Source: Congregibacter variabilis (lineage in GTDB: Bacteria > Pseudomonadota > Gammaproteobacteria > Pseudomonadales > Halieaceae). From it: a DNA stretch of 64,000 nt. Location of the stretch: positions 3,100,001-3,164,000 of the forward strand of contig NZ_CP136864.1 in NCBI RefSeq assembly GCF_045689235.1. The letters run 5' to 3'. The notes below the pieces were generated by a model that saw nothing but the letters and a program-made list of their open reading frames with translations, was not told where the DNA came from and searched no databases. This document shows, piece by piece, positions 24,065 to 32,354 of this stretch. Every line of letters starts with the position of its first letter. Positions within the stretch are counted from its first letter, which is position 1. The translations under genes were made by a program, and so were the position numbers.

Positions 24065-25303
24065 ATGAGGGGAGTTCGGAGAAATAGGGCCGCACAAGTA
24101 GGTCTTACAGTCTGCCTTACGGCTTTGAGCGTTTGCCACGCGAGCGCTGAAGATCGGCATTCAAGGGATTTTGTAGTCGAGGAGCTGCCGTCACCTGCTC
24201 CGCTTAATAGCTCACTGTCGCGAGTAAGTCGTGACGAGTTGGGGGGGCTGTATCTGTCCTGGGTCGCTCAGGGCGATTCCCTGGCACAGCTAGCTTATTC
24301 AAAGTGGCTTGACGGAACATGGAGTGGGCCTCAAACCATTAGTGAAGGCGCTAACTGGTTTGTTAACTGGGCTGATTTCCCTGTGCTGTCTATGAACGGC
24401 GGCGCAGACGTTGCACATTGGCTGCAAAGCAGTGGTGAGGGCAGCTATGACTATGATGTGGTGGCGAGTTTTTACGACCAAAGTCAGGCAAAGTGGGGGG
24501 AAGGCGTTGTGGTAAACCGTAGCGGTATCGCCGCCGAGCATGGTTTCGTGTCCATGTTACCTATGGGCGAGCAGCAAACGCTGATCGCCTGGCTGGATGG
24601 TCGTAACACCAAAAATACGCCAGATGCAGGTCCCATGACTTTGCGTGGAGCGGTGTTTGATGCTTCGGGCAACAATCTGCGCGAGTGGGAGCTGGATCGG
24701 GCTACCTGCGACTGCTGTCAAACCAGTGCCGCTATGACTGAAGCGGGTCCGGTGGTGGTTTATCGGGACCGCTCCCCAGAAGAGCGGCGGGATATCGCTA
24801 TCGTGCGCATGATCAATGAGAGCTGGACTGCGCCTGCACTCGTTCATAAGGACGACTGGCAGGTGATGGGGTGCCCGGTTAACGGGCCCGCCGTGGCTGC
24901 CAGGGACAATCTTGTTGCCGTGGCGTGGTTTACTGCCAAGGATGACTTGCCGACAGTGAAGTTGGCATTGTCCTCAGATAGCGGCGCAACTTTTTCGCCC
25001 CCGTCACGGGTGGCCGGGCCAGACACGAATGGTCGTGTCGATGTAGAAATTCTGGTCAACGGCCAGGTGGTGGTGAGTTGGATGGATACTCAGACCGCAG
25101 AGGCAAAAATCATGCTTTCTCGCTTTAAGCCCACCGGACAGCTTATCGACGGTATCGAAGTTGCCGTGAGCAGCGCGTCGCGTCGCAGCGGCTTTCCGGT
25201 TATTGAAAGCGTCGATAATACCGTTTATGTCTCCTGGACGGACGTCAGTGATACACCCAGAGTCCGGGTGGCCCGCGTTGATTTCGATGGCAAGCTCGAG
25301 TGA
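24065..25303 (+). CDS. Exported BNR/sialidase-like beta-propeller with CxCC motif
   Basis: 412 residues from the ATG with AAGGGG 9 bases upstream; ATGs at 24041 and 24059 are alternatives. The signal peptide ends near CHASA. The body repeats Asp/Ser/Trp-containing beta segments (LYLSWVAQGD, TLIAWLDGR, VAWFTAKDD, VVSWMDTQT, YVSWTDVSD), which suggests a six- or seven-bladed propeller. Unusual is CDCCQT (Cys215, 217, 218; bases 24707-24718), plus a later Cys in VMGCPVNGP, in a cluster typical of metal or haem handling rather than glycosidases. Catalytic sialidase residues are not evident. It lies between two TlpA genes, which suggests that its thiols are redox-maintained. Confidence 0.72.
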   Translation: MRGVRRNRAAQVGLTVCLTALSVCHASAEDRHSRDFVVEELPSPAPLNSSLSRVSRDELGGLYLSWVAQGDSLAQLAYSKWLDGTWSGPQTISEGANWFVNWADFPVLSMNGGADVAHWLQSSGEGSYDYDVVASFYDQSQAKWGEGVVVNRSGIAAEHGFVSMLPMGEQQTLIAWLDGRNTKNTPDAGPMTLRGAVFDASGNNLREWELDRATCDCCQTSAAMTEAGPVVVYRDRSPEERRDIAIVRMINESWTAPALVHKDDWQVMGCPVNGPAVAARDNLVAVAWFTAKDDLPTVKLALSSDSGATFSPPSRVAGPDTNGRVDVEILVNGQVVVSWMDTQTAEAKIMLSRFKPTGQLIDGIEVAVSSASRRSGFPVIESVDNTVYVSWTDVSDTPRVRVARVDFDGKLE

Positions 25304-25307
25304 TGAG

Positions 25308-25365
25308 CGCTGCCAGCTTGATGGTGACTATTCACGTTATTGCAGCTGAGTAGCCTCTGGCAGCG
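25308..25365. other. Spaced inverted repeat after the propeller gene
   Basis: CGCTGCCAG (25308-25316) and CTGGCAGCG (25357-25365) are perfect 9-bp arms 40 bp apart in the 118-bp gap between the propeller gene and the second TlpA gene. There is no T-tract. It could pair in the mRNA to end or stabilise the upstream transcript. Confidence 0.35.
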
Positions 25366-25421
25366 ATATTGATCCGAGGATAGTTTAGGATCAGCTATTA
25401 AGAATTATCAGGTAGTAGCTC

Positions 25422-25946
25422 ATGAAACGATTTCTCACCGCAGCCCTGTTCATGCTCTTGGCCAGCCCAACTTTTGCTGTGAACCAAGGTGATGTCGCCC
25501 CTCCCTGGTCGGGACAGGATCTCATTACCGGCAATACCGTTGCATTCCCGGAAGTTCTGGATGGAAAGCCTGCAGTGATACTGTTCTGGGCTACCTGGTG
25601 TCCCTATTGCAAGGCCTTTATGCCGCGTGCTGCTGAGATTCAGGCAGAGTATGCCGAGGCTGGAGTCAAAATTATTGGCCTGAACCACAAAGAGCGGGGC
25701 TACGGCGATGCGGCTGCCTACGCCCAGTCCCTGGGGTTTCCGCTCATCGCCATTGCTGATGCAGATGCTATTGGAGATGCCTGGGCCATCGACTTTATAC
25801 CGGGACTCTTGGTAGTAGACGGGAGCGGTAACATTGCCTATCGCCGTCGCAGCACAAATATGCCTGCAGGCAAAAAGGTGTCCCAGATATGGGCGAGTGA
25901 AGTCCGCGCTGTGCTGGATCAGTTGCTTGAGGCGCAGGCGAATTGA
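25422..25946 (+). CDS. TlpA-like periplasmic thioredoxin 2
   Basis: 174 residues. The signal peptide MKRFLTAALFMLLASPTFA is followed by an AhpC-TSA/Redoxin-type thioredoxin domain: APPWSGQDLITGNTV, VILFWATWCPYCK (Cys60, Cys63), IIGLNHKERGYGD and the cis-Pro strand FIPGLLVVDGSGNI. This resembles CcmG/ResA or TlpA reductases that reduce c-type apocytochromes or metallochaperones. AGGTAG lies ahead of the ATG. It is one of two such proteins flanking the CxCC propeller and the two are only distantly similar. Confidence 0.85.
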   Translation: MKRFLTAALFMLLASPTFAVNQGDVAPPWSGQDLITGNTVAFPEVLDGKPAVILFWATWCPYCKAFMPRAAEIQAEYAEAGVKIIGLNHKERGYGDAAAYAQSLGFPLIAIADADAIGDAWAIDFIPGLLVVDGSGNIAYRRRSTNMPAGKKVSQIWASEVRAVLDQLLEAQAN

Positions 25947-25976
25947 CCCCAAGCCAGGAGCTCGCGGCCATGGGCG

Positions 25977-26909
25977 CTAACTATTTGTAGCGGCCTTCAG
26001 TGCGTAACCGCTGCGCGGAAAATGTACATGTAGACTGCCGAAACTGTCAGTCTTTCGCTCAAGAATCACGCGCTCGGCTGTGACCGCCGCCAAAGTCCCT
26101 CTTACGGGAACCACACCGTAGTCTTCCGGGTGAATCTCAACAAACTGACCAAGTTCCAGACTATCGAGAGCTTCACTTGCAGGCAGCGGGCGTGGGTTTG
26201 CGCTTCGAGCCGCTTCGAAGGCTTCGTCCTGCGTGATCTCGTGACGATGCCCGTGACCAAACTGACTGACCCTCTCGTACCAGTCCAGAGTTTTGCTTGC
26301 GGCAGGTGGTAAGTTACCGCTGCAACTGAGATGCAGCCAGATGGGGTGATACACCGCAAAGTCAGCGATGCTGGGTGCGTCACCGGCAATCCAGGGTTGT
26401 GTGGCCAGAATTTTTTCAAGAGTTTCAAACAGATCGCGCATGATGTCCTTGGAGTCGGCTGCGGCTTTGGGTTTGCTGGTACCGCCCTTTAAAAATCCAC
26501 TGCGATCTTTTACGAAACGATAAGCACCTAGGGGCCCGAACCCGCGCAGCAGTGTGCCAAGAAGACTGAGTGTAGACACAGACGTGATGGCCGCAAAAAA
26601 CCCCTCACTCTCGGCTCGGCGCATGATCTCAAGCGCAGGGCCGCTTGCACGGTAAGGGTCAAGCGATGGGTCTTGGCGCATCGAAGCAATCTCCTGCGCG
26701 ATGAGCGCGGTATCGCAAAAGATGTCGGCGCCAAGTTGCGCAATAGGTATCCGACGATAGCCCCCGGACAAAGGGTCCACGTTGGGCCTCGGTGGCCAGG
26801 CTGGAGAAATAAGCGAGCGCCAGTTGCTATCGGTATAGCCAAACATCAGGCGAATCTTCTCCGCATAGGGAGAGCTCTCGTAATGATGCAGAATCATAGA
26901 TTCGTCCAT
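25977..26909 (-). CDS. GST-fold protein with extra C-terminal beta domain
   Basis: 310 residues from ATG preceded by AGGAAT; an in-frame extension to 26975 is unsupported. The N-terminal part is a GST thioredoxin domain (ILHHYESSPYAEKIRLMFGY, IPIAQLGADIFCDTALIAQEI) and the middle is an all-alpha GST domain (PWIAGDAPSIADFAVYHPIWLH). The last 70 residues, from SLELGQFVEIHPEDYG to GSLHVHFPRSGY, form a beta-rich extension not found in ordinary GSTs. Similar fusions occur in marine gammaproteobacteria but are uncharacterised. It is divergent from the FG-GAP gene. Confidence 0.75.
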   Translation of the reverse strand: MDESMILHHYESSPYAEKIRLMFGYTDSNWRSLISPAWPPRPNVDPLSGGYRRIPIAQLGADIFCDTALIAQEIASMRQDPSLDPYRASGPALEIMRRAESEGFFAAITSVSTLSLLGTLLRGFGPLGAYRFVKDRSGFLKGGTSKPKAAADSKDIMRDLFETLEKILATQPWIAGDAPSIADFAVYHPIWLHLSCSGNLPPAASKTLDWYERVSQFGHGHRHEITQDEAFEAARSANPRPLPASEALDSLELGQFVEIHPEDYGVVPVRGTLAAVTAERVILERKTDSFGSLHVHFPRSGYALKAATNS

Positions 26910-26990
26910 AATGTATTCCTTTTTGCTGTCCCGAGTGGCGCGAGGTTTTCCAGGACTATGCCTGCCTGTTTGCACTCTATACTACTGGCC

Positions 26991-28202
26991 ATGAGAAAAA
27001 TTCGCATACTCGCTCTTTGTACACCGATCATAACCTCCCTATTGGTCACTGCCTGTGACGTTCCCGAGGCGATTACTACACAGTCGGGTGCTCGCTCCTT
27101 TGAGCGCAGTCTTGCCTTAGAAGATGCCGCCTACACCTCGGCGAACGTCAGCCTGGGCGATGTGAATGGCGATGGTCATTTGGATGTGATCTTGGTGAAA
27201 GGCCGACACTGGCCGCTTCAAAATCAGCTTCGCCTAGGCGACGGCAAGGGCGGTTTTGCAACGCCAATACCGGTGGGCCCGGGGCCTGATCGATCCTATA
27301 CCGGCGAGCTTGTTGATCTGGATGATGACGGCGACCTCGACATGATTGTGAGCAATGACTCACCGGACCCCAAGCGCGTCTTACACAACGATGGCAGCGG
27401 TAACTTTACTGAGGTCCAGCAGTTCGGCACCCCAGACTGGAATACCCGCCATGTGTCCGTGGCAGACTTAAATGGCGACGGACGCGCCGACGTGATCGCC
27501 GCGAACCGCGGCGGGCCCGCGGGCACCGAGAATTTTGTTTGTTTTGGAGCAGGCGGTGGCTTGCTTCAGCAACCCTGCACCGTCGTATACCGGGGCTCTG
27601 CGACCACTATCACGCCCGCAGATATGGATGGGGATGGCGATCTGGATTTGGTGATTCCTCATCGTGATGGTGGCCAAAGTGAGCTGCTATTGAATAACGG
27701 GGCCGGCGTATTTGCAGATGGCAAAGTATTCGGTCCCAGAAGCGTGGGGTATCGGTCTGCGGCGGTAGCAGACTTTGATAAAGACGGGTTCATGGATGTG
27801 GCGATTATTGCTCCGGGTTCCCGCACTGGTATTGAGACTCAAGGCCCGGATGGAGGTAGTGGTGTGGTCGCGAGGCCTCGTCGAGGCGTTTTTTACGGTG
27901 GCCCCGACTTAGACTTTGGCAAGCTTAAAGCCTTGCGCGAATCGTCAGAGCGTCCTTACGCTATCCTTGCTGCAGATGTGGACGCCGATGGGCGAACTGA
28001 CCTGATTGTCGGTCATGTCGAGGCGCGCCCGGTTGTTTGGTTCAATGAGGGGTCGCGCAACTTTACGCCGGTCAGCTTTGGTGATGACGAAGGCACGGCT
28101 TACGGGTTTGCGGTGAATGACCTCAATGGCGATGGCCTTATGGATATTGTGGTCGCTCGGTCGGGCGCACCCAACATAATTTACTTCGGAAGCGCCGAGT
28201 AA
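26991..28202 (+). CDS. FG-GAP/VCBS-repeat beta-propeller lipoprotein
   Basis: 403 residues from ATG (MRKIRILALC); an ATG at 26958 is an alternative with a slightly better ribosome-binding site. The lipobox LLVTAC gives Cys22. Seven calcium-binding DxDxDG loops are evenly spaced: DVNGDGHLD, DLDDDGDLD, DLNGDGRAD, DMDGDGDLD, DFDKDGFMD, DVDADGRTD and DLNGDGLMD, exactly the count for a closed seven-bladed integrin-like propeller. There is no visible catalytic domain. It is likely a surface or periplasmic binding protein; the ligand is unknown. Confidence 0.85.
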   Translation: MRKIRILALCTPIITSLLVTACDVPEAITTQSGARSFERSLALEDAAYTSANVSLGDVNGDGHLDVILVKGRHWPLQNQLRLGDGKGGFATPIPVGPGPDRSYTGELVDLDDDGDLDMIVSNDSPDPKRVLHNDGSGNFTEVQQFGTPDWNTRHVSVADLNGDGRADVIAANRGGPAGTENFVCFGAGGGLLQQPCTVVYRGSATTITPADMDGDGDLDLVIPHRDGGQSELLLNNGAGVFADGKVFGPRSVGYRSAAVADFDKDGFMDVAIIAPGSRTGIETQGPDGGSGVVARPRRGVFYGGPDLDFGKLKALRESSERPYAILAADVDADGRTDLIVGHVEARPVVWFNEGSRNFTPVSFGDDEGTAYGFAVNDLNGDGLMDIVVARSGAPNIIYFGSAE

Positions 28203-28260
28203 CTGAGCTGAGTCCGAGAACTACAGCGCCGATTCACCGTAGCATCAAATCAGCGCATCT

Positions 28261-28641
28261 CTACCCGTAGCAGAACACATCGAGCTTGTGGCCCTCCAGA
28301 TCGCGAAAGTACGCTGCATAAAATCCTTCTCCGCCCTCAGCGCGCAGTCCCGGTGCACCTTCGTCGCTGCCACCAAGCTCTATTGCCTTGGCATGAATGC
28401 GATCAACCTTCTGCTGACTGTCTACGGAGATAGCAGCCATGGTGCCGTTGCCAATGGTGGCAGGCTCCCCATTGTGCGGTGTCATAACGCACAGCATGGG
28501 GCTTTCCATAGTCGCGCCCCAGGCGTAGCCCCGTTCACCGAAGTCCATCATGCGCGACACGCCGATTTCGGTTAGCAGGGCATCGTAAAAGGCGGATGAT
28601 TTCGCAAGATCGTTAGTACCAAGAACAATGTAACCAATCAT
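28261..28641 (-). CDS. VOC-superfamily (glyoxalase/bleomycin resistance-like) protein
   Basis: 126 residues, a single vicinal-oxygen-chelate unit: MIGYIVLGTNDLAKSSAFYDALL at the start and GFYAAYFRDLEGHKLDVFCYG at the end, the classic paired beta-alpha-beta-beta-beta modules. As in many small VOC proteins the enzymatic substrate cannot be read from sequence; a thiol-conjugate or aromatic substrate is possible. It is monocistronic and divergent from the DUF6090 gene. Confidence 0.82.
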   Translation of the reverse strand: MIGYIVLGTNDLAKSSAFYDALLTEIGVSRMMDFGERGYAWGATMESPMLCVMTPHNGEPATIGNGTMAAISVDSQQKVDRIHAKAIELGGSDEGAPGLRAEGGEGFYAAYFRDLEGHKLDVFCYG

Positions 28642-28793
28642 AGGCAGATCTCCTTGTGTTTTTCCCGCAGTGAACCTGTGTCCCCCTGCGCTTTTCCTGC
28701 AGCAGCTTAGCTTGAAGATTTACGGGATGAAAGCGGAGGGAGTTCGTCCTTGGTAATGCATCAGCGGTGCATATCCCTTCAGCAAGGTACTGC

Positions 28794-28807
28794 CCTAAGT
28801 CCTTAGG
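28794..28807. other. Short palindrome upstream of the DUF6090 gene
   Basis: CCTAAG-TC-CTTAGG, a 6-bp-arm palindrome ending 18 bp before the ATG at 28826, in a position to act as an operator or leader hairpin. No function is claimed beyond position. Confidence 0.3.
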
Positions 28808-28825
28808 CTGCGCTAAGCTGCATGC

Positions 28826-30121
28826 ATGATAATTCTCCTACGACGTCTCAAGTATGAGCTTTTTATGAAGGACGAAGTCCGCAAATACCTAAGCTATGCC
28901 ATTGGCGAGTTACTGCTGGTGGTTTTTGGTATTTTTATTGCGCTGCAGATCGACAATTGGAATGACGACAGAAAGCAGCGTGCCAGTCTCTATAGCTATT
29001 TGGAAACTATTGCTCAGAACATGCACGAGGATCTGGGTGAGTTAGCCTTGCTGCGGGAGCAGCGCATGCAGCATCTAGAGGCGGCTCTTCGGCATGTTAT
29101 TTTGAGCAACCAAACGCAGTACACCACGACGGAGATATTCGCAGCCACTCAGGGCTGGGCGGTGGCGGGGACAGAGCTTTTTTTTAGCGCCAATACCTCC
29201 GGTTACGACGCATTAAAAATATCGCCTGTGATCGGTCGATTGCAGGGCACGGGCGTCGATACCCTTTTGTCGACCTACTATGACACGGTGGGCCGTATTG
29301 AGTTACTGGAGCGTAGTCATGCGGAGTACGTCCGAACCTACAGCGTTGAAGTAATGCGGGGTCAGGATCCCGGGATAGAGGCTTACGCATGGAGCAATCC
29401 ATCAGCCTTGTCTCCCGAGCGTTTTACAGAGTTGCAGCCCTACTACAGCGCGTCCATCCGGAGTCCTGCTTGGTCGTCAACTCTCTATGGACAAGGTCGG
29501 GTGGAGCATCTGGTTATGCTTTACGACAGTCTCGTTCCGTTTTTCGATGCTCTGAAGTCTGTCACCGCAGGAGGCAGGCTGGCCGTGATATCTACAATGC
29601 CTGAAACGGCTATGGATCGAGTGCGGGCGGGTGAGGGTCAGCCTGTGCTTGTAGCGAGCGGCGGAGCGGCACATGAAGCCTATTATCTGGGTATCGCGGT
29701 TGCCCCAGGCAGTGGTTCGCCTTCTTTTGACTACAGCAAGAGAGTTGCCGACGAACTACAGCTAAAGCATAACGGTGGAGCAGATTGGATCTCGGTTTAT
29801 TTCTCTGTGGGAGGCGTGGACACGGTGAACCTTGGTCGTCAGGGTTGGGATTTTTCGGCGTTTAGTACTCTGGAACTTGAGATGCGAGGTGCTTTGGGCG
29901 GCGAAGTTATTAGCGTCGCCATTAAGGACGTGGACGACCCGGATGATCGGCCGCCCATTAGCGTGGAGATTACCCTCGAGAAAGCGTGGCGAAGCTACAA
30001 GATTGACCTGTCAGAATTCTCCCCCGCTGATCTGAGTGCTCTGAACGTCCCCCTGGCCATTAACTTTGTGCCGGCCACGGAGCCCGCAACAGTCATGATT
30101 CGCAATGCCCGTTATCGATAA
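28826..30121 (+). CDS. DUF6090-type membrane protein with C-terminal carbohydrate-binding-like domain
   Basis: 431 residues. The N-terminus (DEVRKYLSYAIGELLLVVFGIFIALQIDNWND) is the hallmark of DUF6090, a membrane-anchored family most common in Bacteroidetes, with one helix at about 24-41. A helical periplasmic part follows to about residue 245. The last 180 residues look like a galactose-binding or CBM-type jelly roll: FDYSKRVADELQLKHN, WDFSAFSTLELEMRG, ISVEITLEKAWRSYKIDLSEF, and a final TVMIRNARY strand. That domain combination is unusual. Function is unknown; surface or periplasmic ligand binding coupled to the membrane is a guess. Confidence 0.72.
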   Translation: MIILLRRLKYELFMKDEVRKYLSYAIGELLLVVFGIFIALQIDNWNDDRKQRASLYSYLETIAQNMHEDLGELALLREQRMQHLEAALRHVILSNQTQYTTTEIFAATQGWAVAGTELFFSANTSGYDALKISPVIGRLQGTGVDTLLSTYYDTVGRIELLERSHAEYVRTYSVEVMRGQDPGIEAYAWSNPSALSPERFTELQPYYSASIRSPAWSSTLYGQGRVEHLVMLYDSLVPFFDALKSVTAGGRLAVISTMPETAMDRVRAGEGQPVLVASGGAAHEAYYLGIAVAPGSGSPSFDYSKRVADELQLKHNGGADWISVYFSVGGVDTVNLGRQGWDFSAFSTLELEMRGALGGEVISVAIKDVDDPDDRPPISVEITLEKAWRSYKIDLSEFSPADLSALNVPLAINFVPATEPATVMIRNARYR

Positions 30122-30130
30122 CTCCGGTCG

Positions 30131-31195
30131 CTATTTGGGTTGCAGCGAAGACAGTATCCGGTGTCCCTGCTCGCGAATGCGATCGCTGGGTTGATAGTGA
30201 CGGGCGGTAAGGTTGACAACGCCCGAGCCGTTCTCTGTGGGGATATTGTTTGGCGCGCCTTTGCCACAACCAAAACTTACGGTGATCGATCCATCGGCAT
30301 TCGCTTTGGCGGTATGCGAATTCATGCTGGCAAGGTCATTAAACATGAAGCCATTACCGTCATAGACGGTGATGGACCAAAAGGCGGTGTTGTGCGGGTC
30401 ATCAAAGCTCACCTGATGGCATTGATTGGCCGAGAACCCGCCAGAAATTTCGTAGATATTGTCCTTCCACTGCGCACCGCCCCAGCCAGCGGCTGATGCT
30501 ACTTCGTATATTTCCCGTACGAAAAACTCCCGTGACTCATCAGTCGGGGCAGTAAACATGCTGCGACCCATTGCTTCTCCGTAACGGGCTACCAAGCCGG
30601 GTAGTCGAGATTTAAGTTCGTTCTCGGCGCGTTCGAAGGACGCTTTATCAACCGGTTCGGTGGTGAACAGGGATGCCTTGGCTGCGGAGATGCGGATTTG
30701 ATCCTGATAAAAAGCTGCTTCGCTTTTGCTGAATGTTGAATCCAGTCGAACGATGACAAAGACGTGACTACCGTAATGGGTGGCCAGCTCGTAGCTGCCG
30801 CCGCCGTAAGACATGGGTTGGATCCGATGGTCTTCGGTGACGGGTTGCATGGAGATGTATTTCCCAGCCGGAACCTCCGGAAGAGTAATGGTGGCGCCCC
30901 CGGACACGTCTACTACAGCCATAGAGTAGTAAGTGTCACGATTCATGCGCACCACCGGCTGCTGCGCTGTCGGCGTCAAGTCTCTACGGTGTACCATCAC
31001 GTTAACCCCTAAAGCCGATTGCGCCCTGATGATCTGCCGGGCAGATTCGGCAATGGGATAGGTCTCGGGTGTCACTTCAATGCCATCTGCAGAGAAGAAT
31101 TCACTGAACTTGGATGTTGGTGCAGCGACGCTGCTGAGACTCAGGCTCATGGCTAGGCTAAGCACAGATAATTTAATAAGCAGTAAGATTCTCAT
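30131..31195 (-). CDS. DUF1254/DUF1214 family exported protein
   Basis: 354 residues with a signal peptide (to about SSVAA). The DUF1254 part includes VVRMNRDTYYSMAVVDVSGGATITLPE and KYISMQPVTEDHRI. The DUF1214 part includes GGFSANQCHQVSFDDPHNTAFWSITVYDGNGFMF, ADGSITVSFGCG and the ending LTARHYQPSDRI. The pair is typical of periplasmic proteins of unknown function that are widespread in marine proteobacteria. It is convergent with the DUF6090 gene, with 9 bp between stops. Confidence 0.85.
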   Translation of the reverse strand: MRILLLIKLSVLSLAMSLSLSSVAAPTSKFSEFFSADGIEVTPETYPIAESARQIIRAQSALGVNVMVHRRDLTPTAQQPVVRMNRDTYYSMAVVDVSGGATITLPEVPAGKYISMQPVTEDHRIQPMSYGGGSYELATHYGSHVFVIVRLDSTFSKSEAAFYQDQIRISAAKASLFTTEPVDKASFERAENELKSRLPGLVARYGEAMGRSMFTAPTDESREFFVREIYEVASAAGWGGAQWKDNIYEISGGFSANQCHQVSFDDPHNTAFWSITVYDGNGFMFNDLASMNSHTAKANADGSITVSFGCGKGAPNNIPTENGSGVVNLTARHYQPSDRIREQGHRILSSLQPK

Positions 31196-31590
31196 AGCGG
31201 TTTCCGGTGGCTGTATCTGACGTTCTTAACGTTATCACAGTTGAATGTATTGGCCATTCAGGTATCGGCTAATAAGGATAGGATGGCTCTCAAGGGGCCC
31301 GCAGTGGCTGCCGGTCGTTTTTTTTGCGGGGCCTGAGTTGACCATGCGTCTCTGGGACAGAGCAGCATTAGGGTTATCCCATGATGAATACGCTAAGCTC
31401 TTCAGGTGATAAGACAGAGCGGCGTAATAGATATGTGGAAGCAAAAAACACTCTTGGCCATAGCTGACCTGAGTCTGGCAGCGACGCATGAGGTGAACGC
31501 CGCACCCCCAACCACGACGAGCGTTTTAACTGCGCCGCACTGCAAGCACGGGATGACAATCACCATGTCTGTGCGACCCTGTTTTTGCTA
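31196..31590. other. Intergenic region between DUF1254 and truC genes
   Basis: 395 bp between divergently oriented genes. It holds the promoter side of both, an 8-base T-run near 31318-31325 and one doubtful small reading frame at 31433-31591, listed separately. No RNA gene, repeat or clear terminator is visible. Confidence 0.5.
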
Positions 31591-31591
31591 G
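31433..31591 (+). CDS. Doubtful 52-residue exported peptide upstream of truC
   Basis: The frame starts with MWKQKTLLAIADLSLAA and continues through an Asn-Ala-Ala segment, which looks like a signal peptide apart from an Asp in the core. It continues with a Thr/Pro-rich stretch and ends in Cys-Phe-Cys. Its TAG overlaps the GTG of truC by one base (TAGTG), as in coupled genes. Against it: no ribosome-binding site, no recognised family and a charged residue in the hydrophobic core. It may be a decayed gene. Confidence 0.3.
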   Translation: MWKQKTLLAIADLSLAATHEVNAAPPTTTSVLTAPHCKHGMTITMSVRPCFC

Positions 31592-32325
31592 TGCTGGATA
31601 TTATCCATCAGGATGACACTCTCGTGGTTATCGATAAGCCGGCGGGCCTATTGGTGCATCGCAGTAAGATTGACCGGCACGAAACACAGTTTGCCCTGCA
31701 GATACTGCGAGATCAGCTAGGGCAGCATGTATTTCCGGTACATCGGCTTGATAAGCCCACGTCTGGCTTGTTGGTGTTTGCGCTATCGAGTGAGGTGGCG
31801 ATGCTTTTGTCTGAGCAATTCGCAAGCCGCACAATAGCCAAGCGATACCTTGCAGTGGTTAGAGGTTATTGCCCTGAGCAGGGCGAGATCGATCACGCGC
31901 TTAAAGAAAAGCACGATCGCATAGCGGACACACAAGCAAAGACAGATAAGCCTCCGCAGGAGGCACTCACCTATTACCGCAGGCTCGCGCAGATTGAATG
32001 GCCCGAAGCGGTAGACCGTTATCCTCAGTCAAGATACTCACTAGTGGAGCTTCTGCCCCAAACAGGTCGCAAGCACCAACTGCGTCGGCATATGAAGCAC
32101 ATCGGACATCCCATCATCGGAGATGCAACTCACGGAAAGGGCGTACACAACCGTTTTTTTGCCCGCCGTTTTGACTGCGCGCGTTTATTGCTCGCTTGTA
32201 CCGGCCTTGATTTCGAGCACCCGATGACAGGTAGACCGTTGCAGCTGAGTGCTCCGCCGGGCGTCGCCTTCAAACGGGTCATTGACGCCTTCGGGTGGCA
32301 CGATGCCGTGGACAGGCTCCTCTGA
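31591..32325 (+). CDS. truC: tRNA pseudouridine synthase C
   Basis: 244 residues. Taking the GTG at 31591 gives MLDIIHQDD, which lines up with the start of E. coli TruC; the TTG at 31585 adds two residues. RluA-family motifs are complete: HRLDKPTSG with catalytic Asp54, KRYLAVVRGY, LVELLPQTGRKHQLRRH and HPIIGDATHG. The TruC-specific DQLGQHVFPVHRLD and IADTQAKTDKPPQ segments distinguish it from RluA/C/D. It makes pseudouridine 65 in tRNAs. It is convergent with a GST gene, with 29 bp between. Confidence 0.92.
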   Translation: MLDIIHQDDTLVVIDKPAGLLVHRSKIDRHETQFALQILRDQLGQHVFPVHRLDKPTSGLLVFALSSEVAMLLSEQFASRTIAKRYLAVVRGYCPEQGEIDHALKEKHDRIADTQAKTDKPPQEALTYYRRLAQIEWPEAVDRYPQSRYSLVELLPQTGRKHQLRRHMKHIGHPIIGDATHGKGVHNRFFARRFDCARLLLACTGLDFEHPMTGRPLQLSAPPGVAFKRVIDAFGWHDAVDRLL

Positions 32326-32354
32326 CTGGAGGCAGGGCCGGAGTGCTCGGCGGA

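Noticed and set aside
24065..25303. True sialidase
   Set aside because: The repeated beta segments resemble BNR proteins but the catalytic Arg triad and Asp-box pattern are not evident, and the CxCC motif points elsewhere.
25398..25952. 184-residue antisense frame
   Set aside because: It is fully opposite the second TlpA gene, whose WCPYC motif and signal peptide prove the sense strand.
31310..31345. Possible terminator with T-run
   Set aside because: The GC-rich arms around the T-run do not pair perfectly and the T-tract lies inside the loop rather than after the stem.
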